A stretch of DNA of 22,656 bases, from NCBI GenBank assembly GCA_036897095.1, contig JAYMSP010002744.1:1-22656 (forward strand), read 5' to 3'. Position numbers and translations under genes: made by a program. Below are positions 1 to 10,235 of this stretch, in pieces; position 1 is the stretch's first letter; every line of letters begins with the position of its first letter. Source of the stretch: Plantago elongata. Its lineage: Eukaryota > Streptophyta > Magnoliopsida > Lamiales > Plantaginaceae. The notes under the pieces were generated by a model that saw only the letters and a list, made by a program, of their open reading frames with translations, had not been told where the DNA came from and did not search any database.

Positions 1-14
1 TATATATATATATA
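1..14. repeat. (TA)n microsatellite at the left edge
   Basis: The window opens with seven TA dinucleotides. Its true length is unknown because the window starts inside it. The right edge is also a (TA)n run. Confidence 0.9.
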
Positions 15-487
15 ACCCGATTCACCCGGTATGAAATTATTTGTGTTGAATTTGTACTTGATATGTTTATATAAGGTTAAGAGGAGTTCTAGGAGGATTA
101 GAAGATTGAAGTCAAACATGATCCAGTCCCGAAATCTGACACGAAATGATCGGAGCCAAACCTATTTGGCCTAAAAATACAAAGGTAAATCATCGGTCAA
201 TGAATTCTTCCGAAGTCACCCCAAGCAGTCTGTTCCTTTTTATCTTGTTTCACAAATCCAAACAATCATCAAAGCAGTTCATACAAGCTTTAGTAAGCAA
301 TAAATACAAAATCTAGACATTCATTATTATTATATCTAAGTCTTCTTCTTTTTTAGAAATTATCTAAGAGGAATTGTTCACAAACATGAAAATCCATAAT
401 CCTTATGCATTACAAACCAAATGCAAAAGCATATAGAACACACTAACACTGTCAACAATACATGGATTAAAATACGAAAACAAAGTT
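15..487. other. Non-coding stretch, nothing recognised
   Basis: No open frame with a recognisable protein, no tRNA and no clear repeat structure was seen on either strand. The composition is AT-rich, like the rest of the intergenic DNA. Confidence 0.5.
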
Positions 488-559
488 GCGTCTGTAGCAT
501 AGTGGTATTGCGTTTGCTTCGTAAGCAAAAGGTCGTGAGTTAGAGCCTAACTAGGGGCT
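488..559 (+). pseudogene. tRNA-Thr(CGT)-like pseudogene or SINE head
   Basis: The 72-nt stretch folds like a tRNA. It has a perfect 5-bp anticodon stem (513-517 with 525-529) around a TTCGTAA loop with anticodon CGT, and a D arm containing GTGG. The T loop reads TTAGAGC instead of TTCGANN, one T-stem pair is mismatched and the acceptor stem has a G-G clash. A working tRNA-Thr is therefore unlikely. It is either a decayed tRNA copy or the tRNA-derived head of a SINE, since T-rich sequence follows. Confidence 0.55.
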
Positions 560-579
560 CTATATAAAAACTACTATAT

Positions 580-677
580 TTCCTTTTCTTTCTTTTTCCT
601 TTTTAATCTTAAATAGCTCCATTATATTTTTTTCAGTTGTGCTTCCTTTTCTTTCTTTTTCCTTTTTAAACTTAAAT
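580..677. repeat. 35-bp T/C-rich direct repeat
   Basis: A 35-bp T/C-rich sequence at 580-614 recurs at 643-677 with a single A/T difference. The 28 bp between the copies differ. It is probably a local 63-bp tandem duplication. No gene is associated. Confidence 0.85.
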
Positions 678-745
678 CTAATTGTGAGAAAATCTTGTTT
701 TACTTTTTAGGATTAAAATTCTCATAGTTTTTGTGATTCAATTTC

Positions 746-1008
746 GACATTTACTTCATGACATACCACCCACTCATTCGCCAACCACAACGTCACCTGT
801 GAACATCTCCACCACGAGTAATGTCTACTTGACGATGGGCATTATCGACATATGGTTAGTGTGATACTTGTTGGACATTTACTTCATGACATACCACCCA
901 CTCATTCGTCATTCGCCAACCACAACGCCACTTGTGAACATCTCCCCCACGAGTAATGGCTACTAGACGACGGGCATTATCGACATATGATTAGTGTGGT
1001 ACTTGTTG
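746..1008. repeat. Tandem duplication of about 130 bp
   Basis: Copy one (746-873) and copy two (874-1008) both begin GACATTTACTTCATGACATA and run in parallel to TGTGNTACTTGTTGGA. Copy two carries a 7-bp extra repeat of TCATTCG and several point changes. A short third start (GATATTTCC) follows at 1009. The unit has no evident coding potential. Confidence 0.9.
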
Positions 1009-1500
1009 GATATTTCCACTTGTACACCCCATCTTGGTCAAAAATCCTAATTAATGTGACACCAGTCTTCATCATAAGACTAATAACTTTGCCAAGAACA
1101 TAAATTTCCCATATGCTAGCTAATAAATAAGGAAGGGTGCTTTAACATTTCATGTCCTCCCAAACAGACTTGAATAGTCCAAATGAAAGAGTACTACATG
1201 AATAGGTCCCCCAATCTGAAACAAATACAAACATCTACTGCTACTCTGCAACAGTGCCATACTGACCCCTCTCCAATTAATATAGGCCAGCACCAGCAGT
1301 GTGTCATGTATGTATCAATGTGTGAAACCAAGCCAAGAAGAAAAAACTAAAATCTATTATAATTAGTTAGTTTTCACCTAGCTAGCTCAACATATTATGT
1401 ATGTAATGTATGTTATTGCTTCTTCACTATGAACACAGTTGATGGCATGTAATAGTAGTGTAGTAGTACTAGTGCTATAGTAACATACCAAATTACCAAA
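1009..1500 (+). promoter_or_regulatory. Upstream region of the 1501 gene (promoter and 5' UTR, unresolved)
   Basis: This stretch lies directly upstream of the first ATG of the plus-strand gene, so it must hold its promoter and 5' leader if that gene is intact. I could not pick a convincing TATA box or transcription start. The ATG context (CCAAAATGT) has A at -3. Confidence 0.35.
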
Positions 1501-2184
1501 ATGTACAACAACTCATCATCATCAGAGCAGCAGCACAACAAGAACAACAGCAGCAAGTCTCATCCTCATCATAATCATCATCCTATTCCTATAAGCCCTA
1601 GGATTTCATTCTCCAATGATTTTGTTGAACTTTCTCAATCCCATCATCACTTGATGAGGCCAAACTACAGGGATGCCCCTGTCTCTTCTGACTTTGAGTT
1701 CTCAGTCAGTAACTACTCAATGATGAGTGCTGATGAGCTTTTCTCCAAAGGAAAGATTCTACCTTTCAAGGAGAATAATTGCACCAGAAAAAACACTACT
1801 ACTTTGAGGGATGAGCTTCAGCATCAAGATCATGAAGATAGTTTCTCACTTAGGCCACCAAAGAATCCAACTAGGTGGAGGGGTTTTCTTGGCCTTAGAA
1901 AGTCTCACATTGCCTCCAAGAACAAGGGTGAAACTTCTTCTTCTTCTTCCTCTTCTTCAAGGTCTAGTAGTAGTTTTCATCATGGTACTACTGATTCAGA
2001 TTGCTCCAAGAACTCACAGGTTAGTTCAAAGATTCAATTTTTATGGTATTTTGAACCTCAAAAATCACTTCTTTTTGGCATATACAATGAAAAAGGGAAT
2101 TCCTTGTTCTTACATGTGTTGTAAAGTTGTTAGTTCTGAGATGGAATCTTTGTTGGGTTTTTGCAGGATGATTCTGTGGAATGA
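1501..2184 (+). CDS. Small Ser/His-rich plant protein of unknown function, two exons
   Basis: Exon 1 is 1501-2019 and exon 2 is 2167-2184. The intron 2020-2166 starts GTTAGT and ends TTTTTGCAG, and splicing adds only DDSVE before the stop, giving 178 residues. Reading through without splicing would give 207 residues with a hydrophobic tail unlike the rest of the protein. Visible motifs are PRISFSNDF (about 33-41), DFEFSVSNYSMMSADELF (about 64-81) followed by SKGKILPFK (about 82-90), RWRGFLGLRKSH (about 124-135), and Ser and His runs at both ends. The PRISFS, DFEF and ADELFSKGKILPF blocks recur in small uncharacterised plant proteins and in part of the membrane-associated kinase regulator group. 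I do not assign a function. There is no signal peptide or membrane segment. The basic RWRGFLGLRKSH patch and disorder would suit a nuclear or adaptor protein, which is only inference. Confidence 0.82.
1936..1975 (+). repeat. TCT-rich microsatellite coding for poly-Ser
   Basis: A run of TCT/TCA/AGT codons encodes about 13 Ser with one Arg near residue 150 of the 178-residue protein. It is likely to vary in length between individuals. Confidence 0.75.
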
Positions 2185-3430
2185 TTGATGGGAAACAAGA
2201 ATTGGAGTTGAGATGTGATTTGTAGTGTTTTATTGTTGCTTTGGATTTGTAGAGAATGTGGGGGGGGGGGAAATAGTAGGAATTCAATGTGAGATTTGGG
2301 TTGAATTGTGTGGGAATTAAATTTGTATTAGTGAAGTTGGGTAATGTATTTTTAGTTTTTTTTGGAAAATTAGTATTAAATGTAATTTTCTTCTTTCTTT
2401 AATCTTGTAGTGAAGTGAGTTTTTAGCTAGCTCTTATCGGAAGGATATAGAATTCAAAATTATAAATTTTGTCTCTATGGAGGGGTTGGAGCAGCATGGA
2501 CACCAAATTCCTTAAATTCTTCTCTATGTTGCTTCTGGCTATCTCAAATTATATTAACTCTCATTTTTTTATATAATTTATTAAATTTAAGATGAGATGA
2601 AGTATATTAATAGACGACAGTCACTTTCATGACACATTATATCAACATGATGAATACGGACTAAATAAGAATGTTACTATCAATTATAATATGTTTCATC
2701 ATAAATACATCAAGTTATTCTGACTCATGAAGCAAACAAGTTATGAAATTTGTGAAGTTCTTCTACTCTTTCCGATATGGTGGCCAAACCCTAATTTGTT
2801 TTCTATGTATTTTATTACGAGTATTTCTTATGTTCATGTAGTTTGGTACGTTTCATGAGGACATATTGATGATGGTACATAGTTTAAATTAATTTCAGTA
2901 TCTCAACTCTGAAGGTCTCGACCATTCTCTAATATATATATGATGATCTTATATGTTCAACAAAATCACCATAGTAGGTTGGGGACATGACAATAGTAGG
3001 GGACGGAAGAATAAATATATATTAGGGATAGCGAATTATTTTATTATAAGTTTAATTAAAATAATTCATTATTAATAACTAATGAAAATTACGTTTCAAA
3101 ACTCACATAGTAAAGAACAATGTTTATACTATAATTTTTTAAATTATGTGCTCATAAACGGAAGGAATTAGATATAATATAGCTTTATTTAGATTGAATA
3201 ATTTTTTTAAGTATATTAAGTAAATGAATTTACCATTGAATAGAAAAAATAAAGAAACAAAGAGAGTTAAATGAAATAAAGTTAAGTATTTATAAAATAT
3301 GATTGTGAAATGTAAACTAAAAGAACATTAAAAAAGAGAGAAATAATAAAAAAATGTTACTAAATCATAAAGAATAATGAAAAATGTCAAGTAAATGGTA
3401 GAAAACAATATTAAATAATATGGTTGGAAA
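2185..3430. other. 3' UTR of the small gene, then AT-rich intergenic DNA
   Basis: The first 200-300 bases are the likely 3' UTR, including an 11-G homopolymer at about 2260-2270. No exact AATAAA stands out at a convincing distance. The remainder is AT-rich without recognisable coding sequence. Confidence 0.5.
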
Positions 3431-3510
3431 AACTAGCACTAATGAGAATTGAACTTGTGATTAATTGGTTGAGGAAGGCTTTATTAGGTGCATCAGCTAA
3501 GCTATACCAA
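3430..3510 (-). mobile_element. Degenerate tRNA-derived SINE-like sequence
   Basis: On the minus strand a box-A-like TAGCTTAGCTGATGCA (near 3504) is followed about 35 bases on by a box-B-like CAAGTTCAATTCTC (near 3457). This is the spacing of an internal Pol III promoter. The segment between them resembles those of the SINE-like copies at 18200-18274 and 20427-20506. No target duplication was found. Confidence 0.5.
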
Positions 3511-3871
3511 TTTTCCTCACGATTGCGGTTCCTGAAATGTACGTGGGTCCATGCCTGATAATAGTAAACTAATTAGTGGTCGATGAAATTGAATTATTCT
3601 TAACAAGAATGAAAAGAAAAACATGCAGTTTGAAGCTCTCAAAGTCTAAAATATTTCATAATATTGATAATTATGAATCTCAGCGCGCGCACATTCAATG
3701 ACTAATTGACATAAAATTATAAGTCAGTTTTTAGTCAAATGAACTTATAACATATTTAGTTCTTTTTTTCGAGAAAGAAAGGTTTCATTGATAAACCAAA
3801 CAAGGAGCTCAACGCTCAATACAAAGAGTGCATTAGTACTTGCAGAATCAGAAAAGCTCAACTATATAAAA

Positions 3872-4483
3872 TTACAGGATTTCTTGATAATCAAACGGTA
3901 TGGAAAGAAAACCATGCGAGTCCTGAGTGAAATAATGGCACAACTGGTGAGCAAGACGATTAGCAGTGCGACGTATATGCTCAACTCGACGGTCCACAAA
4001 CTGGCCCAAACATTGACGAACAGTGTCATAGACATTATCTATGGGAGAGCGAGTAGTAGCAGCCAACTTTAAGTTTTTAATCACAAGTAAAGCATCTCCT
4101 TCCAAAATAATGTGGGAGAAACTCAATTCTCTTGCTAATGACACAGCAAGACGGGCAGCATAGAGCTCAGTAGTTTCAACATCAAACCGCTCTTGAAGTT
4201 TTTTCCGGCTCCAAGCAAGAACTAAGCTAGTGTGATCTCTAGCTATAGTTGAAATACCAAGAGAATCATCTTTGGGGACAGCCGCATCAAAATTCAATTT
4301 CACCCATCCATGAGAAGGAGCAGCCGATACTCCCGGAATATTATCTTGCTGCCCGGCAATGTGTCCAACAGGTTTGAACATATTGGACTTTTGGAAGGTG
4401 GAATATTGAACAACAAAATTAAGAGTTTCCAAAGGGAAAAACCTCTTATCATCATCTACTATTTTGTTCCTGTTATACCACAA
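3872..4483 (-). pseudogene. LINE RNase H domain (RVT_3 type), C-terminal part of ORF2
   Basis: A 203-codon open stretch carries GWVKLNFDAAVPKD, then ETTELYAARLAVSLARELSF, ILEGDALLVIKNL, and RTANRLAHQL near the end. These are the D, E, D and late-helix landmarks of the RNase H found at the C-terminus of plant L1-type ORF2. The block is intact by itself, but it is out of frame with the zinc-finger segment upstream. The shift falls at an 8-nt A run (4502-4509 on the plus strand). It is the 3' end of the truncated LINE and not a host gene. Confidence 0.85.
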
Positions 4484-4700
4484 ACTCCAACAAGAGTAGA
4501 CAAAAAAAATTGAATGCTTGCGAATTCATTTTGAGTCGTACTCCATGCACCCAACTCCAAATATCATCAGATGAAAAATATATCAAAGAGACAGGGCATT
4601 GTGAAATAGCCCAATATTGTCTCGCAAAATGAGAATCACGCATTAAATGAAGAATATTTTCATCATCATCATCACAAACAGCACAATGGATGGGACACAA
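4473..4700 (-). pseudogene. LINE zf-RVT segment
   Basis: The 75-codon fragment has HCAVCDDDDENILHLM then FARQYW, matching the CPxC..E...HLF..C.FARxxW pattern of the zinc-binding region between RT and RNase H in plant LINEs. The second Cys pair is not preserved (the expected Cys before FARQYW is Ser-His). The frame ends just after a T8 homopolymer (minus strand), where the sequence SCWSLWYNRNK continues one frame over. Confidence 0.75.
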
Positions 4701-5164
4701 ATATGACGCCGGTTAAGCAACATAAGATGGAAGAGAATTATGCAATAATCTCCAGAAAAAATGTTTGACTTTATAAAGGTGCCACACAAAGTTCCAGTTT
4801 TGTTATACTAACCTCGAAGAAGAGCCATTAGACAATTGCTTATGCTGCAAATCCATAGCTAGATGATAGCCTGATTTAACAATGTAGCAGCCATGTCTAA
4901 TTAAATGCCAAACCTGCATATCAGAAACACTATTGCTAGCCAAAGGAATTTTTAATATTTCCTGCACATCGTCATCCCAAAATAAATAATTGAGAATTGG
5001 TAAATCTCATTCGGCAAGAGTGGGGTGGAATAAAAAAAAACTTGCAAAGGGCCTTGATGATATAGATCCGGGGTTTTTTATTTGAAACAAGTGTTCCCCG
5101 GATCCAATTATCATGCCAAACATCAATATTTTCCCCATTTCCTACTCTCCAACGAATTCCTGCC

Positions 5165-5918
5165 TTAGACTAACTCTTGTGCTGCACAAATTCTCTTCCA
5201 AGTGTAGGTAGAATCAGCCTTAAGAACAACATGTAGAATATCATAATTAGGAAAATAGTTTGCCTTGTAAACATGACTCAAAAGAGAGTTAGGAAATTCA
5301 ATAATGCGCCAACTTTGTTTTCCAATTAGAGCCAAATTAACCGCATGTAAATTTTGAAAACCCAACCCACCATCACGTTACTTTTCGATATAGTTTGCCA
5401 ACTGACCCAATGTAGTTTATCTTTTCCATTCTCATTCCACCAAAAATTGACGATTAAAGACTCAAGTTCACGGATGAGATAATCAGACAACTTAAAACAA
5501 CTCATAACATATCTAGGAATAGCTTGAAGTACAGATTTAAAAGAACCTCTTTTCCTGCTTTGGGTAAAAAAATTCCATCAAAAGATTGAGTTTTCTTCCA
5601 AAGTTTATCACGCAACCATCCAAAAACTTTTTTTTTCTTCTTCCCCTTAGTAGTTGGCAAACCCAAATACTTTTCATGTTCTTCAACAATTCAAACATTA
5701 AGAGTATTTTGAATATTAACCCTCATAGCCTCATCAGTATTTCTAATAAAAATAACAGTAGATTTTTCCAAGTTAATTTCCTGACCAGATGCAAGACTAT
5801 AAACATGAAAATTATCCATAAGAGTAGTGGCAGCTTCTAAAGTGACTTGGCAGAAGATCATAGTATCATCGGCTAATAAGAGGTGGGAAACAACAGGAGC
5901 ACTTGGGCTCACTTTCAC
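5165..5918 (-). pseudogene. LINE reverse transcriptase, palm-to-thumb remnant
   Basis: From 5918 downward the frame reads KVSPSAPVVSHLLLADDTMIFC, containing the (F/Y)xDD-type motif as LADD, followed by SGQEINLEKSTVIF. Further on are NFWWNENGKDKLHW and, after a one-base frame shift near 5365 (GGLGFQNLHAVNLALIGKQSWRI), the connection segment ending in YTWKRI. All of these are signature blocks of plant L1-type RTs. Several stops and shifts separate them. Confidence 0.82.
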
Positions 5919-5931
5919 CCCTACTAGTTCT

Positions 5932-7960
5932 CAATTATATAATTGATGATGAAATGGTACATTTATATCTCTAGACTCCTGCTCTGATCTTTATTTCCAA
6001 GTTAACTATTTTAATCCCACATTCAACTCACAACTACCTTAAAATTAATCTTTAACAAATAAAACCTCACATCTTAATTACACCAATCATTCATCTCTTA
6101 TACAACCTACATACTAACCTACAAAATTCTATATAATTCTAATTCTATATAAGACATATATTTTAACAACTCAGTCAAAATTTAATTATTATTCATTAAT
6201 TTGCTCCAATTGAAATTGACTCATATTATATCTGATCCAAACATGAAACAACCCTCATACATTTGCCTTGGCGCCATGTTATATTTAAAATCTTAGGAAA
6301 TGATGAAACATTAATATTCAACAAAATATCATACATTTATAATGTCACATAGTTATATACTAAAATTTATTTAAAGTTATAAATGATAAATATATGTCAA
6401 AATAATGTGTCAATAATTTTTGTTTAAGTTATGATTATATTATTTAGGCTATCTAGTACTTATTTAGTTTGGTGTAACTTTATTTCTTAATAATGTATAT
6501 AAATGTGGAACGTATGCGTAGTTTGATATGTAATTTTATATATCAATATCATTGAACATTTCAAGTCTCAAAATCAGTTGTATATTTAAATAAAATATCT
6601 AAATGTGTCAACAATTATATTATTTATTTAAAGTTTTAACTTTTTACTTTTTCTCAGTCATTCGATTTTAATTAAGATTTAATTATGTAATATTTTAATA
6701 CCTATAAAAGTACTCTCATGCAATATTTTTAAATGTTATCATCAATTTTATGAAGGAAAAATTATGCCATCTCTCCCCAATAAACCATCTAATTACATAT
6801 CGGTCTTCATAATGTTAACAATAACATATTAGTTCATTTTTTATTTTAAAATTTTACTTCCAAAATATGGTCTTATTTTTAATTTCTAGTTTCCTTCTCT
6901 TTCCTTTCACATTTTTAAATTATTAAACGTTAAAACTAAATTTATTAAATAAAAAAATTACTTCTTTGCTACTTCTAAAAATATAAAATTATTTATAAAA
7001 ATAAAATAAAATAATATTTCAAATATAATCTTCCAAAAAATAAAAAAATATATTAAAATATACATACTAATATAGTGGTAACCTTGTTTTGTGGGGAATA
7101 AAGTAAAACATATAAAAAAAAAACTAATAAAATAAATCTTAAAATTATAACAAATTAATTTTTAGTATGTGTATTACAATTTTCTTTGTTTTTATAATTT
7201 ACTTCAAACCTTCCACTCAAGAAAGCTCCAAATTATAATATACGTATATGTTATTTTCATGGAGCACGTAAATATGAAATTATTTCTATCTTTTTCATGT
7301 TCTTTTATTTTATTTTTTGTTATTTCATAATGAATGTTTATATTTAAAATATTTATTAATTTTTAAAGAGGTTTATTTGTAATTTTTATTTTTAAGTTTG
7401 AAAATAAAAAATAATTTTATTGTGTAAATACAAATTATTTGAATCAAACCTATAATAATCTGAATACTAAATATAAAAATGTAAATTGGTTATAAGTTTA
7501 AATTAATGATGTGTTTGGCATCATTCTGACTTTTAAATTGTTTTGTAATAAATTTATGGAACCTATTATATAATATTATTGTTACAAATTAAAGGACGAA
7601 AGTATAATTAATAAATTTATTGAGAGAATTAGGTGTAAGTCGTCGTTTTATTAAAGTTGATATTGTGATGATTCAAAATAATTAACAAGTGTTTTCCATC
7701 CAAACAATTGGAACGATAAAGGTACAATACCAAGGGAGTGGTGTTGAAAACAAAAGAAAAGAAAACATGGGATTTCGTACAATTAGTTGGCACATTCATG
7801 TACGCCAGTAGTAGATATATATGACTAATAAATTGATTGTTGGAGTCAACGGTCAACTTGACAGCTATCGCAGCTGCTGCTCTATTGCGTCAGGCAGCAG
7901 GGCTAAGGTTGATTTTATTTCACATTTTCTGCAAAAGGTTAAATTTTAAAATGAATTACG
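5932..7960. other. Long AT-rich non-coding stretch
   Basis: This is the longest stretch with nothing recognisable. Short frames at 7629-7856 and 7837-8022 have no family-like motifs, and their composition follows the local AT bias. No TIR pair, SINE boxes or tandem array was seen by eye. A slightly GC-richer patch lies at about 7860-7910. Confidence 0.5.
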
Positions 7961-7964
7961 ATCC

Positions 7965-8640
7965 AATCGAACAAACAGAACATGAAAGCTTAGCGAACGT
8001 TTGTTCATTAAAAATTAAGTGAGTGGCATAGAATTCAAATGTACATTTGGATGGAAATAGATTCAAATTGTGATAAATTTTGAAGCTATTTACATTCAAA
8101 TGGACATTTGAATTCTATGTCACTCACCCCAGTGTTTGTGTTCATGTTCGTATTCGTAGAACAACTCATTCACTTGTTCATGTTCAGTTCGTTAAGGTTT
8201 TCGTTTGTTCGTCAGTGTTCGTTAAGCTTTTGTTCGTGGACCGTTCAGTTCGTTAAGGTCGTGTTTACGAACAGTTTGTTCGTTGTTAAAATCCTAAAAA
8301 TATTACAAAAATAGAATAAAAGGTCCCTAAGAAACTATATTTCAAAAATACCATGATTGCACATAATGTCATACATTCATCCTACGAGTAATACGAATTA
8401 AGACGACCTACAAGTCTACAACAATCCAAAATAGAGTAAAATGTATTATTATATTATCTTACTTACTATATAATATAAATAAAATATATATTACATATTG
8501 GTCATGAACAGTTCGCGAGCTAACGAACAGTAAATTATGTGTTCATGTTCGTTGTTCATGTTCGTTTGTTAACGAACATGTTCTCGACTAGTTCGAACAT
8601 GTAAATATCGAACATGAACTGAACGTTGACATTTTCACAA
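7965..8640. repeat. Cluster of GTTCG/CGAAC motifs, probable DNA-transposon remnant
   Basis: About 18 copies of GTTCG or CGAAC occur in 676 bp, often as TGTTCGTT or CGAACATG. They are dense at 7965-8006, 8138-8290 and 8504-8630 and absent from the flanks. Clustered short motifs in both orientations are typical of the subterminal transposase-binding regions of plant DNA transposons. No terminal inverted repeat or target duplication was identified, so the family is open. Confidence 0.55.
8019..8127. mobile_element. 109-bp foldback hairpin (MITE-like)
   Basis: Arms 8019-8053 and 8093-8127 are inverted copies matching at 32 of 35 positions, both starting GTGAGTG. A further AAATAG/CTATTT pairing lies inside. 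Its sharp edges and near-complete palindromy resemble a small foldback MITE. No TA or longer target duplication flanks it. It sits within the GTTCG motif cluster, which it appears to interrupt. Confidence 0.7.
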
Positions 8641-9040
8641 CGTTTGGTTCATTAAACACCTGCAACTCATCTAACATGGACCGAGTATATGAGTAAGTTA
8701 GTAGACCATATGAGTGAATATAATTAGAAAATTGATTTTAAAATTCATTAAATCATGTGGTTTATTTTTAATCACAAAGTTTACAAATTACTTATAGACT
8801 GGTTCATGAAAGATATGATATTAAGCATAAATATAATATTTCTAATACTAATGCTTCCTCAGTTTTGTACTGGTGAAACATTTTAATTTTTTATAATTTA
8901 AGAAAAAATGTGTGGCCCCTCAAAGATTTGTGATTAAAAAAAGAGTTTAACATATTAATTGAATGAAAAAGTGTATGTGGGCTTGAAAATATGTGATTGA
9001 AAATGCTAGATTTCATGTAAATCTATTTCTAATATTTTTG
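8641..9040. other. AT-rich spacer with a 22-bp direct repeat
   Basis: No gene is seen. A 22-bp sequence beginning TATTTCTAATA and ending GCTTCC at 8837-8858 recurs at 9024-9045 with 3 differences. The second copy runs to the point where recognisable LINE sequence starts. Confidence 0.6.
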
Positions 9041-9044
9041 CTTC

Positions 9045-9432
9045 CACCCCGCATACTTCGCAGTGAACATATCGAAGAGATGTGCAAAATCTGCACGAAT
9101 CGTTCTTCCATGCTTTAGTCGAACACCAAGATATTTTTCCAAGTTAAACGTCTTGCTAAAATCAAGGATTCAAACTATTTATCGCTTAAGGCCATGCCCT
9201 CCTCTTTCGAGAAGAACATTGTCGACTTTGGCAGGCTTAAGCTCACCCCCGAGGCTCCACACAAATTGTTTATGACTCATCGAATGGTCTTTGGGTCTTT
9301 AACCGTTGCTTTGTTCATGAAAATGATATCAATAGCAAAGAAGATGTGGGAGAAAGGCTGCATCGTTTCTACATGGTTTAATAGGATTCCACAACTTTGT
9401 TTTCGCCGATTCATTAACCAGGCAAGTCAATT
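9045..9432 (-). pseudogene. LINE RT, active-site and post-palm part (3' of the insertion)
   Basis: On the minus strand, LVNESAKTKLWNPIKPCRND leads, after a small frame shift, to HIFFAIDIIFMNKATVKDPK, then NNLCGASGV and LEKYLGVRLKHGR, ending AGWK. The motif normally FADD reads FAID here, so one catalytic Asp codon is lost. The piece continues the RT of 10490-11067 across the foldback insertion, with a gap in the expected sequence. Confidence 0.8.
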
Positions 9433-9724
9433 GGAAAAATCCAAAAAAGGTATCTTAAGTTGTGTCATTATCAAAAAAGGTACCTTGTTTTGTGACCGTC
9501 CGATTTTGGTACTTTATATTTATCTTTTGTCCAATTTGGGTACTCCGTCAGTCAAATTTGACGGGGCGTTAATTTTGCGGGAAAAGTCCAAAAAAGGTAC
9601 ATTAAGTTGTGTTATTACCGAAAAATGTACCTTATTTTATGACAACCATTTTGGTACTTATAATTTTCATTCGACCAATTTGAGTACTACTACGGTCAAA
9701 TTTGAATGAACCGTTAATTTTGAC
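9433..9724. repeat. Left arm terminal unit, duplicated in tandem
   Basis: The outer unit 9433-9580 and the inner unit 9580-9724 share the order AAAAGTCC/AAAAATCC, AAAAAAGGTA, TTAAGTTGTGT, GTACCTT, TTTTGGTACTT, CCAATTT, GTCAAATTTGA and TTAATTTTG. The inner copy is more diverged. Confidence 0.8.
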
Positions 9725-10235
9725 CTAACTTGTGTGCATTAGCTAGAATTAACACATTTTCCGTTAAAATGTTGTTTGAATAAAAAATTAATAATAATTA
9801 AAAAATTAATTTTAATCTAGAAAATATACGTAACATTCAATAAAAAAATCGTTATACCCTAGCATAATCCTCTTTTAAAAAAAAAAAAAAAAAAAAACTC
9901 ACACACCAATTCTTGGAATAATTGGAAAAGAATTATAACCCTAATCGACTTCCCTCTACCCAAAATTGAGCAATTTCACAAATAACCTAGTGTGGAAGAA
10001 GTCGACTATATAAAATTCTTGGAAAAATTGAAAAAGAATAGGTGTGTGGATTTTGTTTTATAAAAGAGATTTATATTATTAGGCTTTGATGTTTTTTTAT
10101 CTATTTAATTTATGTTTATTTTTCATATCAAAATTTATTTTAATTTTTTATAATAATTTTTAATTCAAATGTTGTGTTATTCACGCAACATTTCAATGGA
10201 AAATATGTTAATTCACGTAAATGCATATTAATTAT

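Larger units (their letters stand above)
3764..5924 (-). mobile_element. 5'-truncated L1-type LINE
   Basis: Read on the minus strand from 5924 the element gives, in order, the RT catalytic block (SHLLLADDTMIFC), RT thumb and connection (NFWWNENGKDKLHWVSW and NLALIGKQSWRI), a zf-RVT-like segment and a C-terminal RNase H. It begins in the middle of the RT, so the 5' half is missing, the usual result of aborted target-primed reverse transcription. TAGTTCT at 3757-3763 and 5925-5931 is a candidate 7-bp target duplication. The left copy is followed at once by T7, the expected place for the poly(A) tail of a minus-strand insertion. The reading frame has several shifts, so it is dead. Confidence 0.88.

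Noticed and set aside
488..559. Functional tRNA-Thr gene
   Set aside because: The T loop lacks the invariant C of TTC, and both the T and acceptor stems carry mismatches, so it is listed as a pseudogene or SINE head.
2021..2287. 88-codon minus-strand frame
   Set aside because: It overlaps the intron and 3' UTR of the plus-strand gene and shows no family features.
3788..4072. 94-codon plus-strand frame
   Set aside because: It is the antisense shadow of the LINE RNase H.
9194..9709. 171-codon plus-strand frame
   Set aside because: It runs antisense through LINE RT remnants and then into the foldback arm. The repeated KKGTL phrases come from the duplicated terminal unit.
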